DNA from: a virus
DNA: 22,861 nt
IMG/VR virus record: IMGVR_UViG_3300005527_000314
Location: 1 to 22,861 of that record
Reading direction: 5' to 3' (one strand)
Shown: one piece after another, positions 1 to 6,313 of the stretch
Layout of the letters: the number at the start of each line of letters is the position of its first letter
Numbering within the stretch: the first letter of the stretch is position 1
Program-made: the position numbers and the translations under genes
Notes under the pieces: model-generated
Seen by the model: the letters and a program-made list of their open reading frames with translations, nothing else
Databases searched by the model: none
Told to the model about the DNA's origin: nothing

Positions 1-568
1 ATATTATATCACCTTCGTATGGTAAAAGAGGGTAATTATTTAAGACATTATTTTCATTAAAATAATTTCCTAGTTCTATACTAGTGTCTTGATCTGTTAT
101 TCTTCTAACAGACCCTGCTTCTACTAATGGGTATTCTTTATCTTCTAATTCAGGAGTAATATCAGAAGAAGGTACAGCATTATGTACTTGACTATTCCAA
201 ACATTTATTGGGGGTAAATAATAAGCTGCTACAGCTGAGGTATTTTCAGTTACATTAGGATCTGCTAAATATATTATAGGAACTATCTCATTAATTAATG
301 GATATTGTTTTATATTAGGAAAAGCAGGATAAGCTGGGATAAGTGGAATGACATCAGAAAAAACTGGTTGGAGTGTAGGTTCAATAAAAATTGTTCCTAT
401 ACTATTCCAACCTCCAAATTCATCAAATCTATCGTGAGTATCATCTAATATAATATCTCTAACTCTACTAGAAATAATAGTGCTAGTTGATGTTACTGAT
501 TTTACATCTAATTTAGGAGCATTATATTTAATGGTATTACCAAAACCAAATCTAATATCAAGACTCAT
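1..568 (-). CDS. Virion/baseplate structural protein, partial (C-terminus outside window)
   Basis: An open frame starts with ATG at 568 and stays open to the left edge (189 codons visible), so the C-terminal part is missing. The protein begins MSLDIRFGFGN and has proline-rich segments followed by NVWNSQVHNAVP, EAGSVRRITDQDTSIELG and PLLPYEGDII. From memory, this WN-x(2)-H-x-A-x-P / GSVRR-TD / PL-P-GD order occurs in a virion structural protein family of T4-like marine myoviruses, near the baseplate/spike genes. That is family recognition, not a search result. The start ATG shares one base with the stop of the upstream gene (TAATG), so the two are probably translationally coupled. Confidence 0.7.
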   Translation of the reverse strand, partial: MSLDIRFGFGNTIKYNAPKLDVKSVTSTSTIISSRVRDIILDDTHDRFDEFGGWNSIGTIFIEPTLQPVFSDVIPLIPAYPAFPNIKQYPLINEIVPIIYLADPNVTENTSAVAAYYLPPINVWNSQVHNAVPSSDITPELEDKEYPLVEAGSVRRITDQDTSIELGNYFNENNVLNNYPLLPYEGDII

Positions 569-909
569 TACTCACCTCCTTCTTTAAACTTGTCTATTTC
601 GGCTAGCAATTGAGCTTTTTCTTCTTCAGAAATACCAAAACCGCCTTCAGCAGTTCCGTTATTACTCATAATACGCTGAATGATAGTAGCCATTTTAATT
701 AATTGTTCATCATTTTTAACACTTATTTCTAAGTATTCTTTAATTAAAGGAACAATTAAAGTAGCATCTCCTATTTCATTTACTAATGGTTTAAGTTCTG
801 ATATAAGAGCAGATATTTGTTTTTCTTTTTTCTTTTGATTATTGTATATCTCCTCTAATATATCAGAAAATTTTTTACCACCAAACACAATATTATCTAA
901 ACCATTCAT
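568..909 (-). CDS. Hypothetical coiled-coil phage protein (113 aa)
   Basis: Residues 15-45 (DILEEIYNNQKKKEKQ...) are charged and heptad-like. The tail is acidic, with a GGFG turn near residue 90. There is no signal peptide or membrane segment. The stop overlaps the start of the structural protein at 568. A 25-nt gap with a TATATTTA stretch separates it from the sigma factor gene upstream. I do not recognise the family. Its position between a late sigma factor and a virion protein suggests a late or structural accessory role, which is inference only. Confidence 0.75.
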   Translation of the reverse strand: MNGLDNIVFGGKKFSDILEEIYNNQKKKEKQISALISELKPLVNEIGDATLIVPLIKEYLEISVKNDEQLIKMATIIQRIMSNNGTAEGGFGISEEEKAQLLAEIDKFKEGGE

Positions 910-934
910 GGTATTTATTTAGTTATAAATATAC

Positions 935-1645
935 TTATGGGAAATTTGTATACCCGTTTTCTAAATAAAAATAATAGTGCTCTTTAAATATATCATAAAG
1001 TCTATTAGCTATTTTAGTGATTTTAGGTGTTTTAGCATCAATGATTTCTCGGATGTAGATATATAATGCTTTTTTATTAAAAATCTCTATACTTTCTCTT
1101 TTACGGAACAACTCTAAAATTGCATCTGCTATTTTAGCATCCCCATCTTTAGGGAACAATGTATGAATATTTTTAGTACAATAATCAACATATTGATCCA
1201 TAAATACATTTAACTTTTGATTTACAGGAGTATCATCAATATTGTAGCTATGTCTTTCATCTGATTCTAATTCTTCAACTGGGGCTTTATCTACTCGTTT
1301 TTTATAGTTTTTAGTATTGGAGATAATAAGATAACGTTTAGCAATTGTTCCAAAATATGAATATGCTTTAGCTCCCTTTTCTGGGTTGAATAAATGAATT
1401 TTAGATAATAGAAACGAAATTACCTCATGTTGTAAGTCTTCAATATTGTCTACTTCAGTGTAGTAAAACTTAAAAGTATGGATGATATTTTCTGTTAACT
1501 TAAAGAAAGCATAATGGATACGATCACTATAAATTCTACTTCTTACTTCAAAATCTAAAGTATTATTATATTCAATAATAGCATTTTCTGTTTCTTGAGT
1601 GAAATACATTCCACTTGTTTTAGGTTTAACCACTACTTCACTCAT
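935..1645 (-). CDS. T4 gp55-like late-transcription sigma factor
   Basis: This 236-aa protein has a sigma-region-2-like core around residues 60-110: NIEDLQHEVISFLL, then FNPEKGAKAYSYFGTIAKRYLI. The order of an aromatic plus NPEKG, AYSYF and a helix with A-K-R-Y-L parallels T4 gp55 ([21 protein letters not shown]) and cyanophage gp55 proteins. A basic stretch (KNYKKRVDK) follows, as in T4. gp55 replaces the host sigma factor on RNA polymerase to read TATAAATA-type late promoters. The start ATG overlaps the stop of the upstream membrane gene by 4 nt. The C-terminal half (residues 140-236) is longer than in T4 gp55 (about 185 aa) and may hold an extra domain. Confidence 0.7.
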   Translation of the reverse strand: MSEVVVKPKTSGMYFTQETENAIIEYNNTLDFEVRSRIYSDRIHYAFFKLTENIIHTFKFYYTEVDNIEDLQHEVISFLLSKIHLFNPEKGAKAYSYFGTIAKRYLIISNTKNYKKRVDKAPVEELESDERHSYNIDDTPVNQKLNVFMDQYVDYCTKNIHTLFPKDGDAKIADAILELFRKRESIEIFNKKALYIYIREIIDAKTPKITKIANRLYDIFKEHYYFYLENGYTNFP

Positions 1646-1917
1646 AGATTTTTAATATTGAATTGGTTTAAAGCACTTTGAATTTGTTTAATAGATTCAA
1701 AAAAGAAACCAACCTCATCATCAGATTTAAATGATTCTCTTGCATCTACTTCTTTAAGTTTCTTATCTGACATTTCAATTATATCAGATACTTTGTTTAA
1801 GTAAGACATGTATCCCATAAGGATATCTTCTTGTTTTTCATTTTTTCTAAGTAAGTTAAAGGTTGTGTATCCTAAGATCACAACCAATATACTTAATATA
1901 ACAATTGCTATTATCAT
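1642..1917 (-). CDS. Small single-TM protein with cytoplasmic coiled coil (91 aa)
   Basis: Residues 1-21 (MIIAIVILSILVVILGYTTF) form one hydrophobic helix without a cleavage site, followed by basic residues (LLRKNEK). The rest is a soluble, charged, helical tail. The topology is a signal-anchored membrane protein. It lies between the HD hydrolase and the late sigma gene with 4-nt ATGA overlaps on both sides, so it belongs to that operon. I do not recognise the family. Confidence 0.8.
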   Translation of the reverse strand: MIIAIVILSILVVILGYTTFNLLRKNEKQEDILMGYMSYLNKVSDIIEMSDKKLKEVDARESFKSDDEVGFFFESIKQIQSALNQFNIKNL

Positions 1918-2690
1918 ATATTATCTAGTAAACTTTTTAATCCTTCACTCTTGATGTTACTTAAAGCTTTAGTTTTAACAGGTGCTTTCTTGTTCTTCTC
2001 AATTGTGAAATTTGATGAGTTATTTTGGGTTACTTCGCCTTTAAGTTTAGGCATCCACACTTGTTCGAACTCAATACGTGCTGCCATTAAATCCGCTTGA
2101 TGCACAATAAACACTAACGCAGTACGTGGTTTTGTTTCTGGTGACCAAGACATTAAGTATGGCTTGTTAGCATCATCATATAAACCATCATGCAATTTAA
2201 TTGCTAACATTTCGTTTCTGGAGAATGTAACACCGTGAGACATGAGTAAATGTAATCCACGATCTGGTACTGACATATATTCAAGTCGATCATTGAATTT
2301 ATAATCTTCACCTAATTTCTCTTTACGCCATTGGTCTGTCTGAGGGATGTATGATTCATTTTGTTCATCTCCCATTTTGCCTAAGTCATGGTTTAAAGCA
2401 GCAAACACTAATTCTTCAACTGTATATGTTGAAGTATCAACCCCCATATCTACCCAAACTTTATTTAGTTTAAGAGCACACTGTACTACTCGTAATACGT
2501 GATCTACATAACCACCTGGGAATGCATTATGATATTCTTTTTTATGAGAAGCAGGCATAAGCATAATACGCTCTGCATACTGTTTATAAAACGCTTTCAA
2601 TTCAGAACATCTAGGTTCAGAGATATGTTCATCAATGATAGATAGAAATTTGTTCCAATTGTCTTGGATTTGTTCTGCTGTTAATTTCAT
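1914..2690 (-). CDS. HD-domain metal-dependent phosphohydrolase
   Basis: The 258-aa protein carries HD-superfamily metal ligands in order: H64 (GGYVDHVLRV), H101-D102 (NHDLGKMG), H152 (LMSHGV) and D200 (HQADLMAAR). Spacing fits the HD phosphohydrolase fold, whose members hydrolyse phosphoester bonds of nucleotides. The substrate cannot be read from the sequence. The last 35 residues are basic and low in complexity (KNKKAPVKTKALS). Similar proteins occur in T4-like marine phages near replication or late-sigma genes, where a nucleotide-related role is plausible but unproven. The gene overlaps both neighbours by 4 nt. Confidence 0.8.
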   Translation of the reverse strand: MKLTAEQIQDNWNKFLSIIDEHISEPRCSELKAFYKQYAERIMLMPASHKKEYHNAFPGGYVDHVLRVVQCALKLNKVWVDMGVDTSTYTVEELVFAALNHDLGKMGDEQNESYIPQTDQWRKEKLGEDYKFNDRLEYMSVPDRGLHLLMSHGVTFSRNEMLAIKLHDGLYDDANKPYLMSWSPETKPRTALVFIVHQADLMAARIEFEQVWMPKLKGEVTQNNSSNFTIEKNKKAPVKTKALSNIKSEGLKSLLDNI

Positions 2691-2890
2691 CGTGCAGCAA
2701 TATTTAATTCATAACCATCAACAGGCTCGTTTTCAACATAAGCTCTAGCTTGTTCAATTGATTCTCTAATGCGCTCTAGAGCAGCTTTATATTCTTCAAT
2801 TGGTTGTTGTTGGTTAACAATAAAGTTAAGTTGATTAGTTAGTCCCTCAATTTTATTGAGTTCACGTAAGATACTGTCTCTATGTTTCAT
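2687..2890 (-). CDS. Small coiled-coil protein (67 aa)
   Basis: It is almost entirely helical and charged (RDSILRELNKIEGL, YKAALERIRESIEQARAYV), with heptad spacing and no membrane segment. Its stop overlaps the HD hydrolase start (ATGA), so it is the first gene of that operon. I do not recognise it. Confidence 0.7.
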   Translation of the reverse strand: MKHRDSILRELNKIEGLTNQLNFIVNQQQPIEEYKAALERIRESIEQARAYVENEPVDGYELNIAAR

Positions 2891-2970
2891 ATATTTATTT
2901 TTTAGTAACGTTATTACATTATCACGTTTCTTATCTCTACGTTTTAATGTTTTCCTTATAACTCGTAATT

Positions 2971-3002
2971 ATATAATAATAAAAGAAAATTACGGGGCCA
3001 AA
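2971..3002 (-). promoter_or_regulatory. Weak promoter candidate ahead of the 2890 operon
   Basis: Minus-strand TTTGGCCCCG (TTTG at 2999-3002) resembles the -33 box of the promoter family seen elsewhere. Twenty bases further is TATTATAT, a poor match to TAnnTTTG. An imperfect dyad CGTAATT/AATTACG lies across it. It sits between the stop of the 3422 gene and the start of the 2890 gene, where a promoter would be expected. Confidence 0.25.
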
Positions 3003-3008
3003 TTATTT

Positions 3009-3422
3009 TTAAGAGAGGTTTACTATGTCTTGAATTTGTTTCAAGAATATACATCTTTCATATTCCTCTACACTTTCAAAGTATACTAAAGCCGCGTCTA
3101 ATGTTTTTTTGAATGTCTCATCTGAGTATAAGTTAATACAATCAAGATGTGTTTGATTAGTAATATCTAATTTAAATAGATGATTGTACGCTTTATCATA
3201 AACCATATATCCACTAACTCTTTCAATTTCATTAACATCTAGATCTGGGTTAGCATCACCTAAAAATTTAATTAATTGTTTAGCGAATGTTTCATAGTTA
3301 GTAATTAATCTTTTAAACATTCCTATCCAGATTACAGGACTTTCAGATAAGTCTATCTGTGATATTGTCTCTTCAGGTTCTTCAGGAGACTTAAATAAAC
3401 TAAATATTTTGTTAATATTCAT
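3009..3422 (-). CDS. Hypothetical soluble protein (137 aa)
   Basis: The start is MNINKIFSLFKSPEEPEE. The body has mixed helix (MFKRLITNYETFAKQLIKFLG, VYFESVEEYERCIFLKQIQDIV) and is acidic overall. No membrane segment or motif is recognised. The C-terminal YERCIFLKQIQDIV resembles the short-chain assembly-chaperone style helices of phage proteins, but this is not evidence of function. It stands alone between a terminator at about 3500 and a 118-nt gap. Confidence 0.7.
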   Translation of the reverse strand: MNINKIFSLFKSPEEPEETISQIDLSESPVIWIGMFKRLITNYETFAKQLIKFLGDANPDLDVNEIERVSGYMVYDKAYNHLFKLDITNQTHLDCINLYSDETFKKTLDAALVYFESVEEYERCIFLKQIQDIVNLS

Positions 3423-3500
3423 ACATTATACATATGGTTAAAACTGGTTTTAAGTGGATTTAATAACATCACTTATACCTTATACATATTGTAATATAAC

Positions 3501-3530
3501 AAGAAAAAAAGCGGCTAAAAGCCGCTTTAA
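3501..3530 (-). terminator. Strong rho-independent terminator
   Basis: The 8-bp perfect stem AAAGCGGC/GCCGCTTT (3508-3515 with 3521-3528) has a 5-nt loop. On the minus strand a run of T follows, and A-rich sequence lies on the other side, so it could act in both directions. It closes the tRNA/3868 transcription unit. Confidence 0.85.
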
Positions 3531-3550
3531 AAAGTAAGTTTAAGTTATTA

Positions 3551-3868
3551 TTATCCTTTAATTAATTGTTTAGCCCCAGTTGATCCTGTTGCTTTATCAA
3601 ATCGTGAGTCTGTATAAGAACGCTGCTCAGCAATTTGTCTATAAACATTTTCAAATTCATAAGATACTTGACGATCTGTATCTTCAAATTTTTTATAAAC
3701 TTGTTGAAGATTATAATCCCTATCTCGAGTACCATTATCTATCCACTCGTGAGTAGCTTTTAACTCAAATGTTAATTTGTTAATCTTAACTATACCCCAA
3801 ACAATCACAGCCATAAAAGCAACTGCAATAATCGAGAGCATACCTAAAACGAAAGATGTTGTTTCCAT
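3551..3868 (-). CDS. Single-TM protein with long coiled coil (105 aa)
   Basis: Residues 5-30 (SFVLGMLSIIAVAFMAVIVWGIVKI) are one membrane helix. The rest is a charged helix rich in Y, Q, D and R (DYNLQQVYKKFEDTDRQVSYEFENVYRQIAEQ). A good AAAGGAG ribosome binding site lies 11 nt before ATG, which is unusual here. It sits directly downstream of tRNA-Met and upstream of the terminator at 3501-3530. The topology would suit a signal-anchored envelope protein, but no family is recognised. Confidence 0.8.
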   Translation of the reverse strand: METTSFVLGMLSIIAVAFMAVIVWGIVKINKLTFELKATHEWIDNGTRDRDYNLQQVYKKFEDTDRQVSYEFENVYRQIAEQRSYTDSRFDKATGSTGAKQLIKG

Positions 3869-3907
3869 AATTTGTTTCTCCTTTATTTCAAATAACTTAC
3901 TTTTTAG

Positions 3908-3981
3908 TGCACCTTGCAGGAATCGAACCTGCGACCTACTGATTATGAGTCAGTTGCTCTAACCAATTGAGCTAAAGGTGC
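3908..3981 (-). tRNA. tRNA-Met(CAT), or Ile with modified CAT
   Basis: A full cloverleaf can be drawn: acceptor GCACCTT/AAGGTGC, D-arm GCTC/GAGC, anticodon stem ACTGA/TCAGT with loop CTCATAA (anticodon CAT), T-arm GCAGG-TTCGATT-CCTGC, discriminator A. CCA is not encoded. Sequence alone cannot separate elongator Met from the lysidine-modified Ile2 form. Confidence 0.92.
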
Positions 3982-4014
3982 TGATTGGAACAAATATAGT
4001 AAATAAATTCTAGA

Positions 4015-4404
4015 TCACCAAACTTTATTTGGAGAATAAACTCTAAAGAAATGATATGAAGTACGAGCTAAAGGAAATCTAATTACAAAGAAATTATAAC
4101 TATCCCAAAATTTAATAGCATACTTACTATCAAGTTTTCCACCAAAATAAACTTCAGCTGTTCCTGTTCTAAGATCACAAACAAACTTTAAAGCATTATT
4201 TTGGATGATATAGATGTCTTCTTCCTCTATTAATTTAATCTTATAAAGTTGATCTGTTCTATAGAGTGAATCAACAACCATACGACTATGACCTGGGATG
4301 AATAGTCTATATTCTTCTTGATTAAATCTTTTGTTTATGGGGATGTATTGAGAGTATAATGAAACCTTTATTAGTAGTGCTAGAAGCACAGTTAATATTT
4401 TCAT
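4015..4404 (-). CDS. Exported protein with signal peptide (129 aa)
   Basis: I chose the ATG at 4404, which gives MKILTVLLALLIKVSLYSQ, a typical signal peptide with likely cleavage near YS-Q. A longer frame upstream would run through an inverted repeat towards tRNA-Arg and seems unlikely. The mature part is mixed beta with many aromatic residues (YHFFRVYSPNKVW at the C-terminus). No family is recognised. It sits between tRNA-Arg and tRNA-Met in one leftward unit. Secreted phage proteins of this kind can act at the envelope, for example in superinfection exclusion, but that is only a possibility. Confidence 0.75.
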   Translation of the reverse strand: MKILTVLLALLIKVSLYSQYIPINKRFNQEEYRLFIPGHSRMVVDSLYRTDQLYKIKLIEEEDIYIIQNNALKFVCDLRTGTAEVYFGGKLDSKYAIKFWDSYNFFVIRFPLARTSYHFFRVYSPNKVW

Positions 4405-4412
4405 TATGGTGT

Positions 4413-4434
4413 GTTTATAATAAATATTATAAAC
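4413..4434. repeat. AT-only inverted repeat between tRNA-Arg and the 4404 gene
   Basis: Arms GTTTATAAT (4413-4421) and ATTATAAAC (4426-4434) are perfect and are separated by AAAT. It begins 4 nt after the 3' end of tRNA-Arg and 9 nt before the start codon of the secreted-protein gene. It could be a processing or operator site. Confidence 0.55.
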
Positions 4435-4438
4435 CAAG

Positions 4439-4512
4439 TACCCCTATCAGGATTCGAACCTGAGACCCACAGATTAGAAATCTGTTGCTCTATCCAGCTG
4501 AGCTATAGGAGC
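4439..4512 (-). tRNA. tRNA-Arg(TCT)
   Basis: The cloverleaf has acceptor GCTCCTA/TAGGGGT with two G-T pairs, D-arm GCTC/GAGC, anticodon stem ACAGA/TCTGT with loop TTTCTAA (anticodon TCT, reading AGA), T-arm TCAGG-TTCGAAT-CCTGA and discriminator A. CCA is not encoded. AGA is a favoured Arg codon in AT-rich phages. It lies 5 nt from the next tRNA-like gene. Confidence 0.93.
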
Positions 4513-4517
4513 ATATG

Positions 4518-4659
4518 TGGTCAAGGCAGGATTTGAACCTGCACGGGCTGCCATTATAGTGGCCGGCTGTTTAAATAACCTTTTTTTAACCCACAGTGCT
4601 ATAACCATCTGTCGCGTCTACTATCGGCCGGGACGTCCCGGCCCTTCCGCCACTTGACC
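4518..4659 (-). tRNA. Expanded Leu-like (class II) tRNA with D-loop palindrome insertion
   Basis: Both ends are plainly tRNA: acceptor GGTCAAG/CTTGACC, TG at positions 8-9, Leu-type D-arm pieces GGCGGAA and GTAGACGC, T-arm GCAGG-TTCAAAT-CCTGC, discriminator A. At 142 nt it is about 55 nt too long. The D-loop holds a perfect 18-bp palindrome (4626-4643). The anticodon arm keeps ACAG/CTGT but has a 12-nt loop, or GTTATAG (anticodon TAT) if TG/CA also pair and one A bulges. The variable arm is expanded by about 40 nt and holds a GCCA-CTATAA-TGGC hairpin. It starts 5 nt after a stop codon and ends 5 nt before tRNA-Arg. It may be functional, intron-bearing or decayed. Confidence 0.65.
4626..4643. 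repeat. Perfect 18-bp GC palindrome inside the tRNA D-loop
   Basis: GGCCGGGACGTCCCGGCC is its own reverse complement and is nearly all G/C in an AT-rich region. It replaces the TTG expected in a Leu tRNA D-loop between GCGGAA and GTAGACGC. Confidence 0.9.
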
Positions 4660-4663
4660 TAAA

Positions 4664-4855
4664 TTAATCTTTTAGATTATCATACTTACAGCATGTCAAA
4701 TAATAATCAATAATGTTCTCTTTAGAAACATTAATTCCTTTATGTAATGTTCTAGTAACTACCACCCACAACTCGTCTATGTGGGTGGTAATTGGTTCTA
4801 GATTCAGCTCTTTGTTTATTAGCTGATGTAAATCTTGTTTACTATTAAGCTGCAT
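4664..4855 (-). CDS. Small protein coupled to the DUF932 gene (63 aa)
   Basis: I chose the ATG at 4855 (MQLNSKQDLHQ), which overlaps the end of the DUF932 gene by 11 nt. Two earlier in-frame ATGs at 4885 and 4873 would lengthen the overlap. The protein has a central ITTHIDELWVVVTRTLHKG segment, and its C-terminus has a CC pair (YYLTCCKYD). I do not recognise it. The stop is followed after 4 nt by the expanded tRNA. Confidence 0.6.
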   Translation of the reverse strand: MQLNSKQDLHQLINKELNLEPITTHIDELWVVVTRTLHKGINVSKENIIDYYLTCCKYDNLKD

Positions 4856-5645
4856 ATTCAACTGCAAGTTCATATAATTTAGCATTCAAATCAAGGTCTT
4901 GTTTAAAGTTCTTAATTTTTCTTGCTTTACGCAACTTAGTACCTGATGTATATTCAAACATACCGTGTACTAGTTTCTCTTGAACTACATTAAATACACT
5001 CCACAAATCATTACCACTATCTTCAGGGCGAGTTGGTGTAACCAAATCATCAAAATCAATTGTAATGTTTTCTAGTTGTTCAACTCCAAATCGAATTGCT
5101 GCTGCTTTTTTAGCAAACTCAGCAATTTGTTCTTTACGAAGTTGTTTTTTCTTGAATTGATTCATTGACTCAACTGTCAGTGGAAGTTTTTCAACCATTG
5201 TACCAATAACGTTTTTCAATTCTTCAAAATCATATCCGTAGTGACGAATCTTAAGATTCTCAAACTCCTTAGAGCAAATAACCAAACCATTTTCACACAC
5301 CATACGGAACAAACCAGCTGTGAAAGTAAATGCGTTTTTACCGTCATGGCTATTAGTTAATAGAATCTGTGGGTAAGCATGATCACCATCTTCTCCATTA
5401 ATGACAATATCATTATTACGGAACACAACTAGATGTTTTTGGTAACCATCACCTTTGCGGGCACGTACTTCTTTTGCATCAACTACTCCCCAACCTAGTT
5501 TCTCCATATCCTGAATGATTTGGAAGGTTGAAATATGAGCGTATTTTTCACTAGTGCCTGGAGCACCTTTAGCTGTGAAGATTGATTTTGCTTTGTCTTT
5601 GATTTCTGACTCTGTCAAAAATGTGTTGCTTTCAATGTTTAACAT
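4845..5645 (-). CDS. DUF932-family phage/plasmid protein
   Basis: This 266-aa protein has features of the DUF932 (YfjQ-like) family of phage and plasmid proteins: GWGVVDAKEVRARKGDGYQKHLVVF around residues 51-75, then ILLTNSHDGKNAFTFTAGLFRMVCENGLV around 93-121, followed by a long helical tail ending in LRKARKIKNFKQDLDLNAKLY. The biochemical role of the family is unknown. It is driven by the promoter at 5681-5712 and starts in the recurrent context AATAAAGGTTATG. The small 4855 gene and the tRNA cluster lie downstream in the same direction and may be cotranscribed. Confidence 0.85.
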   Translation of the reverse strand: MLNIESNTFLTESEIKDKAKSIFTAKGAPGTSEKYAHISTFQIIQDMEKLGWGVVDAKEVRARKGDGYQKHLVVFRNNDIVINGEDGDHAYPQILLTNSHDGKNAFTFTAGLFRMVCENGLVICSKEFENLKIRHYGYDFEELKNVIGTMVEKLPLTVESMNQFKKKQLRKEQIAEFAKKAAAIRFGVEQLENITIDFDDLVTPTRPEDSGNDLWSVFNVVQEKLVHGMFEYTSGTKLRKARKIKNFKQDLDLNAKLYELAVEYAA

Positions 5646-5680
5646 AACCTTTATTATTTATTTAATTATTAATTTATATC

Positions 5681-5712
5681 TGAATATAACATCCTTTTCC
5701 TGTGAAGCCAAG
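5681..5712 (-). promoter_or_regulatory. Promoter for the DUF932/tRNA unit
   Basis: Bacteroidota-type promoter: -33 CTTG (5709-5712, in GCTTGGCTTCACAGGA), 20-nt spacer, -7 TATATTCA (5681-5688). The TTTG is replaced by CTTG, as in the next promoter upstream. Confidence 0.8.
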
Positions 5713-5719
5713 CCTCCTG

Positions 5720-6031
5720 TTAAAGACTTTCAATCAAGTAACAGATTCGTTGAATAGTGTCGTGTTTTTTCATACGAATATCCATTCTGTACGGTTCTAA
5801 ATCCAATGTTTTGTCCATTTGTTTCACTTGAACTGCCATGAATTTCAACTTTTCAGCAGTAGATCCTTCAATTTCCCCCTCTAAAACCATATCAGGAAAC
5901 ACAATATGTGGTTTCTCTGCTGCTTTTCTACCACGTTTCTTTGGTTCTGTTGTAGTAGTTGTATTCAATTGAATTTCTACTTCTTTCTTTTTACCCGTTC
6001 CTGGTGGGCGACCTCGACGTTTTTGTTCCAT
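5720..6031 (-). CDS. AT-hook DNA-binding protein (103 aa)
   Basis: Two AT-hook cores are visible: RRGRPPG at residues 5-11 and KKRGRKA at about 31-37, joined by a Thr-rich linker. A soluble mixed region (VLEGEIEGSTAEKLKFMAVQVKQMDKTLDLEPYRMD) follows. AT-hooks bind the minor groove of AT-rich DNA, which fits the AT-rich genome. It starts in the AATAAAGGTTATG context, 19 nt after the stop of the 54-aa membrane gene, so both probably share the promoter at 6238-6269. Confidence 0.75.
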   Translation of the reverse strand: MEQKRRGRPPGTGKKKEVEIQLNTTTTTEPKKRGRKAAEKPHIVFPDMVLEGEIEGSTAEKLKFMAVQVKQMDKTLDLEPYRMDIRMKKHDTIQRICYLIESL

Positions 6032-6050
6032 AACCTTTATTTGTGTTTAA

Positions 6051-6215
6051 TTATATGATAAATAATGATGTCAAAATCCAATAGAACATGATTTGAAGCG
6101 CATACCAAATACCTTGAGATTTGAGTGACAAATCTTCACCTTTCTTTTTGGCATCAATGCGTACATGTGATACTGCGCAATATGCCATCCAAATATATGC
6201 TGCTGTTGCTATCAT
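6051..6215 (-). CDS. 54-aa small membrane protein
   Basis: A short gene runs from ATG at 6215 to TAA at 6051. The N-terminus MIATAAYIWMAYCAVSHV and C-terminus WYALQIMFYWILTSLFII are hydrophobic and flank a basic loop (RIDAKKKGEDLSLKSQG), so two membrane helices are likely. It begins 23 nt downstream of a family promoter (-7 box at 6238-6245), which is the normal leader length in this array and supports it as a real gene. No family is recognised. Confidence 0.7.
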   Translation of the reverse strand: MIATAAYIWMAYCAVSHVRIDAKKKGEDLSLKSQGIWYALQIMFYWILTSLFII

Positions 6216-6237
6216 GTCCTAATTATTTAATTATGAC

Positions 6238-6269
6238 TAAATATAACATCCTTTTCCTGTGAAGCCAAG
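6238..6269 (-). promoter_or_regulatory. Promoter for the 54-aa and AT-hook genes
   Basis: -33 CTTG (6266-6269, in GCTTGGCTTCACAGGA), 20-nt spacer, -7 TATATTTA (6238-6245), then the GTCATAATTAA leader shared by most copies. Confidence 0.85.
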
Positions 6270-6286
6270 CAAGAGGTGAGGGAAGT

Positions 6287-6299
6287 GTGGAAGATCCAC
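6287..6299 (-). terminator. Possible weak terminator after the GNAT-like gene
   Basis: GTGGA-TCT-TCCAC forms a 5-bp stem just after the stop of the 7219 gene. It is followed by a pyrimidine-rich but not U-only stretch, so termination is uncertain. Confidence 0.35.
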
Positions 6300-6313
6300 T
6301 AGAACGTTGAAAA

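Noticed and set aside
568-909. T4 gp33-like late co-activator
   Set aside because: The length and the position near the gp55-like gene are suggestive, but no sequence feature supports it.
2856-3962. Plus-strand open frames near 2856-3089 and 3777-3962
   Set aside because: They are antisense to well-supported minus-strand genes, and the second runs through tRNA-Met. Neither has a promoter or the composition of a real protein.
4518-4659. tmRNA or a known group I intron in the tRNA
   Set aside because: There is no tag-peptide frame or tmRNA ends, and the extra sequence is far too short for a group I core. The extra bases sit in two places, D-loop and anticodon/variable region.
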